DNA from: Anaerolineae bacterium
GTDB lineage: Bacteria > Chloroflexota > Anaerolineae > Aggregatilineales > Phototrophicaceae
Length of the DNA stretch: 64,000 nucleotides
Assembly: GCA_022843385.1 (NCBI GenBank)
Contig: JALHNT010000007.1
Span: 20,240-84,239, forward strand
Direction: 5' to 3'
Shown here: positions 10,058 to 19,631 of the stretch, piece by piece
Layout of the letters: the number at the start of each line of letters is the position of its first letter
Position numbering within the stretch: position 1 is the first letter of the stretch
Made by a program: the position numbers and the translations under genes
Notes under the pieces: generated by a model
The model's input: the letters and a program-made list of their open reading frames with translations, nothing else
The model's database searches: none
What the model was told of the DNA's origin: nothing

Positions 10058-10303
10058 CTAAACAGGAGAAGTACGGCGGCGCGGCGTACAACACAGGCAA
10101 TCGAGCGGATGGCGGCGACCGCTCGTCGGCGCGCTGACCATCGGCATCTGTGCATTGCCGATCTGTGAGGGCACGCTCAGGGTGCGCTGGGTAAGCAGGC
10201 TGCCGCAATCCGGGCAGTCGGCAGGTGCGTCGGACTCAACGAACGGACGGCGCACGTCGAACGTGCTGTGGCATTCATTACAACGGAAGGCATAGAGCGG
10301 CAT
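10058..10303 (-). CDS. FmdB-like zinc-ribbon protein
   Basis: MPLYAFRCNECHSTFDVRRP...CPDCGSLLTQR. Confidence 0.7.
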   Translation of the reverse strand: MPLYAFRCNECHSTFDVRRPFVESDAPADCPDCGSLLTQRTLSVPSQIGNAQMPMVSAPTSGRRHPLDCLCCTPRRRTSPV

Positions 10304-10736
10304 TCACCACTTCCTCTGCAGGTGTCTCATCGCTAAAAGTGACGTCGGCGTGTGCGCGCATCCGCTCGTTGGGGTAGCGCAGCAGTGGCGGTGGCTCGTG
10401 TTCGAGCAGCGCGATCACGCGCGTGGTCCAACGTTCGCCGCAGGCATTCGCCAACGTTCGCTGCATGAGCGGCGGATCAATAAACGGTGATGTGTTGAGC
10501 AAGACAACCTCGCTTTCCAGCGTCGGAAGCGTCTTGATCAGCTTGTACGCCAGCTCGCAGCAGATGCAGCCCCCGCTGAAGCGCAGCGTCGGCGTACCCG
10601 TCTCGCCGAGCGGCAACCCGCCGTTGTCGAGTACCGTTATGCTGGCGTGGGGCAGTAAATGAGCGACCAGCGCGCGAACGACATCGCCTTTGCGCTGCTC
10701 GCTCAAGCCCATGACGACGATCATCTGACGCATCAT
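10278..10736 (-). CDS. Small G3E-related protein with GCICC motif but no P-loop
   Basis: MMRQMIVVMGLSEQRKGDVV... SGGCICCELAYKLIKTLPTLESEVVLLNTSPF follows the COG0523 order without GxxGxGKT. Confidence 0.6.
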   Translation of the reverse strand: MMRQMIVVMGLSEQRKGDVVRALVAHLLPHASITVLDNGGLPLGETGTPTLRFSGGCICCELAYKLIKTLPTLESEVVLLNTSPFIDPPLMQRTLANACGERWTTRVIALLEHEPPPLLRYPNERMRAHADVTFSDETPAEEVVNAALCLPL

Positions 10737-11881
10737 CGGGCAATCTCGAAGACCGGACGATAGGCGTCATGCCCCTCTCCGTATATGTTGTCCATGAGCG
10801 CCGCATACTCGCGTGCATAGGCATGATCGCAATACCAGCGCACCCCCAGATAGTCCGCTGCTTTGACGATGCCCAGGACAGCGTGCTTGATTTCCTCTTC
10901 CGTATAATCGGGTCCGACGGGCACCATCAGCCAACGCGCCAGATGTGCGCCTGTCCTCAGGTAATGCGGAGCGCCGCCTGGACGCACCGCCGCGTAATGC
11001 AGCGGCTGCACCTCCGGCAGCCAGCGCACAGGCGTGTTTTCCTCTTTCACATAAGCGTAGAAGGTGGCAGGGTCAGCTTCGGGCGGAATCCGGACGAACA
11101 CACCATGACCCAGCGCGACATCGGAGACCGGCAGCATCGGCATCGCTGTCGACTCTTGCAATGCAGCGTAGACCTCGCACAACTTGTCGCGCTGCGCCTG
11201 GGCGATGGATGGCAGACGCGCCGCCTGTGCCGCCGCCCGTCCCAGATTGGGGAGCAGCTTACCGCTCATCAGCGATTGTGCCGCCCGGTGCAGATCAGCG
11301 GCATCTTCGCCAAAGATGATCAATGCACCGGACTGTCCCGGATCGCAGTCGAGATGCAGCCCGAAAGCGCTCACACCAGTGTGATGTCCGCCGGGCAGCG
11401 GCAACGTATCGCTGTGGTCGTGCCAGCCGCCCGCTTCAGGCATCGCCCCACCTGCGGGTTGCGACCAGGAGATGCATGGACGTTCACCCAGAAGGCGAAG
11501 GTCAGCGTCCAGGTCAAGGAAGCGCGGCTGTGCACCATGATGCTTGACTGACTCGGTCAGATCGCGGCTGGCATTGGCGGGTAAACCAACATAGTCCCCC
11601 TGCGCGACACCCGCCGCACGCAGCAGCAGTTTGCCGGCATGATAGGGGCTGCGAACGAGCAAGAATCGCTCAGTACCGACGATTTGTGCCCACAGCCCCT
11701 CTGCCGCGTCGGGGCTGCCCATCTCGCCAGAAGGGAGTGTCAGCAGATCGCGCAGCGGCGGATGTGCGTTGTACTCAGCATGGCGAATCGGCAAGCCATT
11801 TTGCACGCCCAACGGACAAAAGCCGCCCGTCCAACGCGACCGCCAATCGACCTTGAGCATAGGTGTCATCAGAATATTCAT
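10733..11881 (-). CDS. DegT/DnrJ-like (PLP-fold) protein, possibly catalytically degenerate
   Basis: VAQGDYVGLPANASRDLTESVKHHGAQPRFLDLDADLRLLG and GVSAFGLHLDCDPGQSGALIIF resemble DegT-family blocks; 4-bp overlap with downstream gene. Confidence 0.4.
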   Translation of the reverse strand: MNILMTPMLKVDWRSRWTGGFCPLGVQNGLPIRHAEYNAHPPLRDLLTLPSGEMGSPDAAEGLWAQIVGTERFLLVRSPYHAGKLLLRAAGVAQGDYVGLPANASRDLTESVKHHGAQPRFLDLDADLRLLGERPCISWSQPAGGAMPEAGGWHDHSDTLPLPGGHHTGVSAFGLHLDCDPGQSGALIIFGEDAADLHRAAQSLMSGKLLPNLGRAAAQAARLPSIAQAQRDKLCEVYAALQESTAMPMLPVSDVALGHGVFVRIPPEADPATFYAYVKEENTPVRWLPEVQPLHYAAVRPGGAPHYLRTGAHLARWLMVPVGPDYTEEEIKHAVLGIVKAADYLGVRWYCDHAYAREYAALMDNIYGEGHDAYRPVFEIAR

Positions 11882-12735
11882 CAGCTCTCCTCATGCGGGG
11901 TGCTTACGATACGATGGGTCTTCACTTCACGAATAATCAGCGCGATGGCAAAAAAGACGGTGCAGGTAAGCACGATGGCTGCGCCAGACGAGACATCAGC
12001 ATAATAGGAGAAGTACAAGCCAATCACCCCTGCGCTGACCGCGAACACAGTCGCCAACCCCATCAACCACGACAGGCGCGTCGTCAAGAGGGCAGCGGCG
12101 GCGGCGGGCGTGACCAGCAGCGCACTCGTCAGGACAACCCCCACAACCTGAATACCTGTGACAACCGTCAGCGCCAGCAGAAACAGCAGCACATAACGCA
12201 GGCGGTCGGCATTAATGCCGATGGCGTGAGCGTGTATCGGGTCATAGGACGTTAGCTCTAATTCCTTATGCAGCAGCGCCAGCAGTCCGAGCGTGATGGC
12301 GGACGCGATGACGATCAGCAGCAGGTCTTCGCGCGTCACGCCCAGGATGTTGCCAAACAGAATGTGCGACAGGTCGCGGAAGGAGTTTGTCATGCTGATG
12401 AGCAGGATGCCGAGCGCGAACATGGCGGTGAACATCACGCCAATGGCACTGTCTTCACGCACTTCGCCGCGCCGCGAAATCCAGCCGATGCCGAGCGCCG
12501 TCAACAGACCTGCCACGACTGCACCACCGAACAAACTCCAGCCATTCAGATACGCCACAACCAGCCCCGGCAGCGCGGTATGCGCCAGCGCATCACCGAT
12601 GAACGCCATCCGCCGCAGAACGACATAGGCACCGATGACCGCACACAACACACCCACGAGCAGCGCGGCGATGAGCGCAGTCTGCATAAACGGGAAGCGG
12701 AACGGCTCGGTGAGCCATTCAATCACCGCATTCAT
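11881..12735 (-). CDS. znuB: Zinc ABC transporter permease
   Basis: ABC-3 family: VLRRMAFIGDALAHTALPGLVVAYL...; MNAVIEW start at 12735 gives an ATGA overlap with znuC (ORF track start at 12783). Confidence 0.85.
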   Translation of the reverse strand: MNAVIEWLTEPFRFPFMQTALIAALLVGVLCAVIGAYVVLRRMAFIGDALAHTALPGLVVAYLNGWSLFGGAVVAGLLTALGIGWISRRGEVREDSAIGVMFTAMFALGILLISMTNSFRDLSHILFGNILGVTREDLLLIVIASAITLGLLALLHKELELTSYDPIHAHAIGINADRLRYVLLFLLALTVVTGIQVVGVVLTSALLVTPAAAAALLTTRLSWLMGLATVFAVSAGVIGLYFSYYADVSSGAAIVLTCTVFFAIALIIREVKTHRIVSTPHEES

Positions 12736-13505
12736 CCCTGCGCTCCATTCAGTGTGGGGAGGGGCAATGATGGCATCGCCCATTCCGGCTGCTTGACCGG
12801 ACGCCCATGGTCGAGATAGAGCGCGGCGTCAAAGTCATCCGCCAGACGGCTTAGGTCATGCGTGGCAGCGATCACCGTCTTGCCTTCTCGCTTGAGCAGC
12901 GACAGCACCTCATGAATGATGGCGCGCGTCGCCGCATCCACCGCGTTGAGCGGCTCGTCAAGCAGCAGAAGATCGGCTTCCTGTGCCAGCGCCCGCGCGA
13001 TGAGGGCGCGCTGCCGCTGACCACCGGAAAGCTGGCTGATCTGCCTGTTTGCAAGTTCAGACAAACCGAGACGTTCAATGGTAGCGTCTACAATCTGCCA
13101 ATCGACTTTGGTCGGGCGCTTGAGCCAGCCGAGATGGACATAGCGCCCGGTCATGACCAGCCTGTGCAGCGTCACCGGGAAGCGCCAGTCGATGTCACCG
13201 CGCTGAGGCAGGTAAGCAATACGGTGATGACACGCGCCAACGGCGTTGCCATAGATGAGTACGTTTCCCTGCGAGATCGGCAGCAGCCCGGCGATTACCT
13301 TGATGAGCGTGCTTTTGCCCGCGCCATTGCTGCCGACCAGCGCCACACGCCTGCCGACTGGCACGCACAAATCGACCCCGACGAGCGCGGGCGTGCGCTT
13401 GCCGGGGTAGTGCGCGACGAGACCGCGCACTTCCAACGCAGGCGCGCCCGCCACTGGATCGGCATGGTGGCGGTGTGTGCCGTAGGGGAAACGAGGGTCG
13501 GTCAT
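12732..13505 (-). CDS. znuC: Zinc ABC transporter ATP-binding protein
   Basis: [16 protein letters not shown] Walker [17 protein letters not shown] signature, [12 protein letters not shown] Walker B. Confidence 0.9.
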   Translation of the reverse strand: MTDPRFPYGTHRHHADPVAGAPALEVRGLVAHYPGKRTPALVGVDLCVPVGRRVALVGSNGAGKSTLIKVIAGLLPISQGNVLIYGNAVGACHHRIAYLPQRGDIDWRFPVTLHRLVMTGRYVHLGWLKRPTKVDWQIVDATIERLGLSELANRQISQLSGGQRQRALIARALAQEADLLLLDEPLNAVDAATRAIIHEVLSLLKREGKTVIAATHDLSRLADDFDAALYLDHGRPVKQPEWAMPSLPLPTLNGAQG

Positions 13506-14719
13506 GAAATTGGCACTTTCTCATCGACCAACCAATCCTCGAACGGGTCTTCCAAACGCCGCCAGCGTTTCCAGCCCTGACGCATTTCCTCATCGTTCAG
13601 CAGACAGCTTTCTAATGCCTGCCGTACCGATCGCTGATCCATGTCAATCCCGATCATGACCAGTTCTTGCCGACGATCACCATACTCGCCCTCGAAGTTG
13701 CTCATGATCTCAGCATTGAGCGTTGGGTCTTCAGGGAATTCGCTCTTGGGTGTACATGCCCACCAATCGCCGCCATAATCGAGCGAGACCACGTCGCCTG
13801 CTTGTGACCAGATGCCGACCTGATTGTGTCGTGTCGCCAGCCAGATGAAGCCTTTTGACCGCACAACACAATCCAGCGCATCGCTCTCCAGCACTGCCAT
13901 CAGGCGCTGCGGGTGGAACGGACGACGCGCACGATAGACAAAGCTGCTCACGCCGTACTCTTCTGTCTCTGGCGTATGCGGTTCGCCAGACAGCCATTCC
14001 GAGAACGTGGACGCACGGTCGAAGTCGAAATGCCCTGTATTCAAAACGTCGGAGAGACTGATCCGCCCGTGCTCGGTACGCAGGAGCTTTGCGGTGGGGT
14101 TGAGCCTGCGCAGGAGGGCTTCCAGACGCAGCAAGTCATCGGCACCGACCAGATCAATCTTGTTGACGATCAGTACATCAGCGAATTCGATTTGATCGAC
14201 CAGCAGATCGACAATCGTCCGCTCGTCTGCTGCCGTCGCGCCAATGCCGCGATCTGCCATTGTGTCGAGGGATGTCATCTCGCACAGGATATTGTGCGCG
14301 TCCACGACTGTAACCATCGTATCCAGCCGGGTGATGGCGGAAAGCCCGGCGTCGTCCTCATCGACTGGAAACGTGAATGTCTCGGCAACCGGTAGCGGTT
14401 CCGAGATGCCGGACGACTCGATCAACAGATAGTCGAAGCGACCTTCGCGCGCCAACCGGGCAACTTCCTTAAGTAGGTCATCGCGCAGGGTGCAGCAGAT
14501 GCAACCATTCGTCATCTCGACCAGCTTCTCTTCGGTGCGGCTGAGGGCTGCCCCACCTTCACGCACGAGCTGTGCATCAATGTTAACTTCGCTCATGTCG
14601 TTGACGATGACGGCGACGCGCAAACCCTCGCGGTTGTGCAGGATGTGATTGAGCAGCGTGGTCTTGCCCGCGCCGAGGAAACCTGAAAGTACTGTGACTG
14701 GTAGACGTTTATTCACCAT
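13502..14719 (-). CDS. COG0523/G3E GTPase
   Basis: [36 protein letters not shown], CobW_C-like C-terminus. Confidence 0.9.
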   Translation of the reverse strand: MVNKRLPVTVLSGFLGAGKTTLLNHILHNREGLRVAVIVNDMSEVNIDAQLVREGGAALSRTEEKLVEMTNGCICCTLRDDLLKEVARLAREGRFDYLLIESSGISEPLPVAETFTFPVDEDDAGLSAITRLDTMVTVVDAHNILCEMTSLDTMADRGIGATAADERTIVDLLVDQIEFADVLIVNKIDLVGADDLLRLEALLRRLNPTAKLLRTEHGRISLSDVLNTGHFDFDRASTFSEWLSGEPHTPETEEYGVSSFVYRARRPFHPQRLMAVLESDALDCVVRSKGFIWLATRHNQVGIWSQAGDVVSLDYGGDWWACTPKSEFPEDPTLNAEIMSNFEGEYGDRRQELVMIGIDMDQRSVRQALESCLLNDEEMRQGWKRWRRLEDPFEDWLVDEKVPIS

Positions 14720-14784
14720 CGTATTCCTGTTAAAATGTGTATGCGGTCTGCTTTGTACAAAGCAGACCGCATCACCTCGTTCAC

Positions 14785-15789
14785 TTACATTGATCCAGTT
14801 AACGCTTCGACAATTGTCGTCACGTTGTAGCGCACCATCTCCAGATAGGTCGCACCGGGCGTACCTTCGGCACCCAGCGCGTCAGTGTAGAGCGTCGGCG
14901 CGAGGATGACCCCCGCGTTGTCGGCGATCTGCTGCATCAGGTCGGTACCCGCGATATTTTCAGCGAAAATGGCGGGGACACCCGACTCCTGAATCTCAGT
15001 AATCAGTTCCGCGACTTCGCCAGCGGAAGGGTCGGCAACTTCTGTCGAAAGCGACCCCAGAGCCGAGTCCACGATGAAGCCGTACTGAGATGCAAAGTAA
15101 CCAAACGTATCATGATTGGTGAACAGGATGCGCTGTGCTTCCGGGATGGTCGCTACCTGTTCGCGGATGAAAGCATCGAGTGTTTCAAGCTCGGCAATAT
15201 AAGCAGCAGCGTTTGCCTGGAACATCGCCGCATGGTCGGGATCGAGTGTCATCAACGCATCGCGCACATTTTCGACCATGATGATGGCATTATTGGGATC
15301 ATGCCAAATGTGCGGGTCGAACTCGCCGTGTTCGTGATCGTGAGCCTCTTCCTCGCTGTGTTCAGCCTCGCCTTCATGCTCGTGTCCGTGTTCGCCCTCG
15401 AATTCGAGCGGCACAATGCCCAACGCAGCGACAACCCGCAGTGCTTCCGACCCAGATGCTTGGTAGAGATCGTTGAGCCAGCTCTCGAACATCAATCCAT
15501 TCTCAAATTGCACATCCGCTTCAAGGAGCGCTTCTGCGTCGGACGGGGTGGGTTCGTAGGTGTGTGCATCGCCATCAGCACCGACCAGCACGGTGACTTC
15601 GATATGATCGTCGTCGCCAACGACATTACGCACAAAATCGCCAAGAATGCTGTAGGTGACGACGACATGCAGGTCGTGTTCGTGTTCTTCCTGTGCAGCA
15701 GCAGGAACGGCACTGATGACGAGCATTAGCACAATCATGAGCCAAAGTAGACGTGAACGCATAGATAGTGTCCTCTCTTCTGTCAACAA
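14785..15789 (-). CDS. znuA: Zinc ABC transporter substrate-binding protein
   Basis: Signal peptide; [28 protein letters not shown], His/Glu loop [34 protein letters not shown]. Confidence 0.9.
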   Translation of the reverse strand: MLTEERTLSMRSRLLWLMIVLMLVISAVPAAAQEEHEHDLHVVVTYSILGDFVRNVVGDDDHIEVTVLVGADGDAHTYEPTPSDAEALLEADVQFENGLMFESWLNDLYQASGSEALRVVAALGIVPLEFEGEHGHEHEGEAEHSEEEAHDHEHGEFDPHIWHDPNNAIIMVENVRDALMTLDPDHAAMFQANAAAYIAELETLDAFIREQVATIPEAQRILFTNHDTFGYFASQYGFIVDSALGSLSTEVADPSAGEVAELITEIQESGVPAIFAENIAGTDLMQQIADNAGVILAPTLYTDALGAEGTPGATYLEMVRYNVTTIVEALTGSM

Positions 15790-15792
15790 CTG

Positions 15793-16224
15793 TCAGGAAA
15801 CAAGCTCCTGACAGGCTTTACACATCCCCAGCACCTGAATACGGCTTTGCGAGATAATGAAACCATCCCTTACCAGCATTTGCAGTCCATGTCGATCAGG
15901 TTCCAGCCCCTCTAACAATCCCACCCAGCCGCACTTGCTGCATATAAAAAGCGCCTGATGCGCGTCTTGCACTGGAATGAACGAGCTGCATCCGCGTACA
16001 CCATGCACACGCTCGATCAAACCAAACGACTCCAGCTTCTCAACGGCTCTGTAGACGGAAGCTCGTCCAGTCGCGGGACGGCGCTCACGGACTTTCTCCC
16101 ACAAATCTTCTGCGCTTAGGGCACAGTTGCTTTCGGAAAGCACTGCAATGATGGTGAGCAGACCGCTTGTCATACGCACCTGATGCGAAGTGAGCATGTC
16201 TAGCCATTGGTCAGGTGTTTTCAT
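15793..16224 (-). CDS. zur: Fur-family regulator (Zur-like)
   Basis: TIIAVLSESNCALSAEDLWEKVRERRPATGRASVYRAVEKLESFGLIERV; C-x2-C pairs FICSKCGW and GMCKACQ; next to znuA. Confidence 0.85.
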   Translation of the reverse strand: MKTPDQWLDMLTSHQVRMTSGLLTIIAVLSESNCALSAEDLWEKVRERRPATGRASVYRAVEKLESFGLIERVHGVRGCSSFIPVQDAHQALFICSKCGWVGLLEGLEPDRHGLQMLVRDGFIISQSRIQVLGMCKACQELVS

Positions 16225-16251
16225 CCCTATTTCTCAGACTTGAAAATATAA

Positions 16252-16285
16252 ATGAGACTACGTATCATTGATACCGCGTATCAAT
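16252..16285. promoter_or_regulatory. Two tandem inverted repeats: candidate Zur operators
   Basis: ATGAGAC-TAC-GTATCAT (16252-16268, one mismatch) and perfect ATTGATAC-CGC-GTATCAAT (16267-16285), between divergent zur and COG0523 genes. Confidence 0.6.
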
Positions 16286-16335
16286 TAAAGCGTCAAGAGC
16301 AGAGTTGTCCGCGCTGGTCAATTGAAAGGCGTGCA

Positions 16336-17439
16336 ATGAGCGATAAACCGAAGTTCCCGATTCCGCTGACCATCCTGACGGGCTTTCTGGGCGCAGGGAA
16401 GACGACGCTGCTCAATCACATTCTGCACGGCGAGCATGGCTTGAAGATCGCGGTTCTGGTCAACGACTTCGGCGCAGTCAATATCGACACGCAGCTCGTC
16501 GTCGGCATTGAAGGCGAGACCGTCAGTCTCTCCAATGGCTGCATCTGCTGCACGATACGCGATGATTTACTTCTGGCAGTGATCGATCTGCTCAAACGCC
16601 CCGAACCGCCCGAATACATCCTGATCGAAACCAGCGGCGTGAGCGACCCGGCGTCGGTCGCAGTGACATTTGCACTGCCGGAGGTTGCACGCGCTGTGCG
16701 GATCGACAGCATCGTGACGGTCATCGACGCCGAGCAGTTGCGGACGCTGGATGATGAGTACAGCCAGCTCGCTTTTGCACAGATCGCCGTCGCCGACATC
16801 ATCATCCTGAACAAAGTTGATGTGACGCCGCCGGACGTTATGACGCAGCTTAAGGACGACATCGGCAAATTTATCCCGATGGCACGTATCTATGAGACCA
16901 GTTTCGCCAGCGTGCCGCTCGAACTGCTGCTGGGTGTCGGGCAGTACGACTCGGAGCGCGTGCATCAGCGCACAGCGAAAGATGTCCATGTGCATGGGGT
17001 GGGTGAAGCGAGTGACCACGACCACGAGCATCATCACGAGCATGAGGATGACCACGCACATCATGATGATCACCATGACCACGATCATAGTCTGGTCTTC
17101 AGCACCTGGAGTTGGTCGAGCGAAGCACCGTTGGCATTGAACAACGTGCGTGACTTCCTGGAGATGCTGCCCAAAACGATCTACCGGGCGAAGGGCTTCC
17201 TGTGGATTACGGAGTTCGCCGCCAAACGTGCGGTTGTCCAGGTCGTGGGGCGGCGCGCCAGTCTGCGTCTGGGTGAAGCGTGGGGGGAAGGCGAAACGCG
17301 CCGCAATCAACTGGTCTTCATCGCGTCACACGGCGGTATCGATGCGGAAGCGTTGCAGAGTGCGTTGGATGCGTGCGCTGTGCCGGACGAGTCTGGAACC
17401 GCCGGGCAAGGGCAAAGTCTGGAGATTGTCCGCCAGTGA
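16336..17439 (+). CDS. COG0523/G3E GTPase with His/Asp-rich metal-binding segment
   Basis: [56 protein letters not shown]. Start chosen as ATG at 16336 (MSDKPKFPIPLT) because the 16252 start lies in the operator. Confidence 0.85.
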   Translation: MSDKPKFPIPLTILTGFLGAGKTTLLNHILHGEHGLKIAVLVNDFGAVNIDTQLVVGIEGETVSLSNGCICCTIRDDLLLAVIDLLKRPEPPEYILIETSGVSDPASVAVTFALPEVARAVRIDSIVTVIDAEQLRTLDDEYSQLAFAQIAVADIIILNKVDVTPPDVMTQLKDDIGKFIPMARIYETSFASVPLELLLGVGQYDSERVHQRTAKDVHVHGVGEASDHDHEHHHEHEDDHAHHDDHHDHDHSLVFSTWSWSSEAPLALNNVRDFLEMLPKTIYRAKGFLWITEFAAKRAVVQVVGRRASLRLGEAWGEGETRRNQLVFIASHGGIDAEALQSALDACAVPDESGTAGQGQSLEIVRQ

Positions 17440-17460
17440 AGGAAGATTTCTCGTACGGCT

Positions 17461-17772
17461 TTATGTATTCTCACCAGAGGGTGAATGTATGCTTGACAAC
17501 TTTTTTCTGAGATGTTTTGCGAGCCGCAAGCTGACTCGTACAATATGACGGGGTGCTATCCGATCTCGGTCGAGTTGTCCGGTGCGCTGTCCGCGGTCAA
17601 TTCGTTTAGTCTCCAAGATTACAAAATTCTCAAGTTCAATCCTTCCGCTTCCCTCTACCAGCTCCTCAATCCACACCTCCACGAGCGCCTCGAGCATCGC
17701 TTGCACATCACGGTTCTTCAGGCGCGTACGGCGTCCGACTTCGCGTACCATCTTGTTCTTCGTTAGGGTCAT
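17461..17772 (-). CDS. HU/IHF-like DNA-binding protein (copy 2)
   Basis: MTLTKNKMVREVGRRTRLKNRDVQAMLEALVEVWIEELVEGSGRIELENFVILE; ATGA overlap with virD4 fragment 2. Confidence 0.6.
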   Translation of the reverse strand: MTLTKNKMVREVGRRTRLKNRDVQAMLEALVEVWIEELVEGSGRIELENFVILETKRIDRGQRTGQLDRDRIAPRHIVRVSLRLAKHLRKKLSSIHSPSGENT

Positions 17773-18392
17773 GACTTCACCTCCACGCTGCCTGCCCGTC
17801 CACCCCGCATCGCGTCTCGGCTGGAGAACTGGACTTTGCCACCAGATTGCTGCGCGGCATCTTCGGCGATACGCGCCATGATTGCCGCAGCCGCCCGATC
17901 TAGATTCGGAGTGGGTTCGGCTGATGTTGCCACTTCTATTATTTCGTGCGAATGGCTGCTCAGACTCATCGACAGTCCGCGTTCCAGCAGCAAGGGCTGC
18001 GCGGATTGAGCAGCGGACAAACGGCGCTGCCAGTCGATGCGCTCGTAGAAGCGGGTCAGACGCGCATTGAGGACCACCTGTGTCGCAAAGCCTGCTTCGA
18101 CATAGCGCGCGAAGATGGTGCAGTTGCCCACCTGCGGCGTGATGACCTCATCGACGGTCAGCAGCGGACGTTGGCGCAGATGACTGTTCGGATCATCCTG
18201 GTTGGCGTCGGTCGTCGCTGTACCGCTTGCCTTGCTGTAGAACTCAGCCGTGTCCGCATCGCAGCCGCCGTAGATCACCTGCGTCGCCAACCCTGTGAAT
18301 AACGCCTGTGTGCCCTCTGAACCGTAGATCATATGGAACTGCCCTTTAGTTTGTGCGCCGATGAGGATGTGAAAGGCGTAGATGTCGCGTCG
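17769..18392 (-). pseudogene. 5'-truncated VirD4/TraG C-terminal fragment (copy 2)
   Basis: C-terminus nearly identical to the full copy; homology ends at ...RRDIYAFHILIGAQT, same point as copy 1. Confidence 0.8.
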
Positions 18393-18510
18393 TTTGAACT
18401 GACCCCCAGTTTAGTGCAGAGAGAAATTGTCACGGGTGAGCGGCCCGCTCGAACGCCTCGGAGCTGAGGTAGTCGAGAGTACACCACAACCAGAGTTTGA
18501 CCTTTGGACC

Positions 18511-18537
18511 AACAGCCCGGCAGGTGTCCGGGCTGTT
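18511..18537. terminator. Strong hairpin (10-bp stem, 7-nt loop), terminator-like
   Basis: AACAGCCCGG-CAGGTGT-CCGGGCTGTT; no clear U-tract. Confidence 0.35.
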
Positions 18538-18690
18538 CGTGTTTCTACCACCAAGAACCTGTTAAGATGAAATTGCTGTGTACATTTGAAGTATGGCGCG
18601 AGCATGTGGCCCAGGATTACAGTGCGGACACTGAACTGCTCGTTAGGGACAAGCTTAAACGGTAAAGTTCCTCTCACGGAGAATGCCCGC

Positions 18691-19500
18691 ATGACCGACG
18701 AAAAACACACTATCCCGCCAAAAAACGACAAGTTAGCCGAAGGAAACACTGCTGAAGTCTTCGCATGGGGCGAGGGGCGCATCCTCAAGTTATGGCACAG
18801 CGGCTATTCGCGCCAGGCAGCTCAACACGAAGCTCTCGTCGGGCGCACTATCTACCAACTTGGGATCCCGTCACCAGAGGTCATTGAGCTTGTCCAACTG
18901 GAAGAGCGATATGGGATCGTCTATTCGCATGTTCCAGGCGTAGCGCTCAAGACTTGGTTACTGGCAGTACGCCAGCGTTTGGACACCGCTGCCCGCTGGC
19001 TTGGTCGCCTGCACGCACAAATTCATAACCACACTGCAGATAGTACCCTGCCATCGCATCGTCACCGTACTCGTGATCGCATTATGTCGGTCTCAGAGCT
19101 TTCGATCCCTGACCGCGAGCGACTCGTGCTAATCCTGGATGCTCTCCCTGACGGAGATCAAGTCTGCCATGGTGACTTTCATCCAGACAACGTATTGATC
19201 GAAGGCTCACATGCGATTGTCATAGATTGGTCTGACGCATCAGCGGGACCTCCCGAAGCGGATGTCACTAGAACCCTGCTGTTGGTTGAGGGTGCCGATG
19301 TGCCACTGAAGCTCCGTAAAGCATTCAACAAAGTATACATTGAGGAATACCAGCGTCATCGCACGCTCGACACCGCACTCACCACGCGCTGGTATCCGAT
19401 TCTGGCTGCGGCTCGGCTTGCAGAAAACCTTGAACGACTACCGGGCGAAACACAACGACTTCAAACAATCGTAAACAAGGTACTACTGAATCGCGTCTAG
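18691..19500 (+). CDS. Aminoglycoside phosphotransferase/choline kinase-fold protein
   Basis: VCHGDFHPDNVLIEGSHAIVIDWSDAS; start taken as MTDEKHTIPP at 18691. Confidence 0.75.
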   Translation: MTDEKHTIPPKNDKLAEGNTAEVFAWGEGRILKLWHSGYSRQAAQHEALVGRTIYQLGIPSPEVIELVQLEERYGIVYSHVPGVALKTWLLAVRQRLDTAARWLGRLHAQIHNHTADSTLPSHRHRTRDRIMSVSELSIPDRERLVLILDALPDGDQVCHGDFHPDNVLIEGSHAIVIDWSDASAGPPEADVTRTLLLVEGADVPLKLRKAFNKVYIEEYQRHRTLDTALTTRWYPILAAARLAENLERLPGETQRLQTIVNKVLLNRV

Positions 19501-19631
19501 CGCACCGTGGGAGATGAGAAGGATGAGCCACAGGGCCACATCCTTTTGCAGAGCGAAAACCGCAACCCTTAGAAACAAATAGACCGCCAGGAACTGGATA
19601 AAGTCCCTTGCGGTCTAACACATTCGCCGCC

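Noticed and set aside
8972-10168. 398-aa plus-strand ORF
   Set aside because: Antisense to a clear COG0523 gene; composition typical of an antisense open frame.
11863-12819. Plus-strand ORFs rich in Q/R/H in the znu region
   Set aside because: Antisense to znuB/znuC with strong family motifs; artefacts of GC-rich codon usage.
19580-19617. TAGACCGC...GCGGTCTA inverted repeat as an IS end or regulatory site
   Set aside because: Short arms with a 22-nt loop between convergent genes; most simply a weak terminator.
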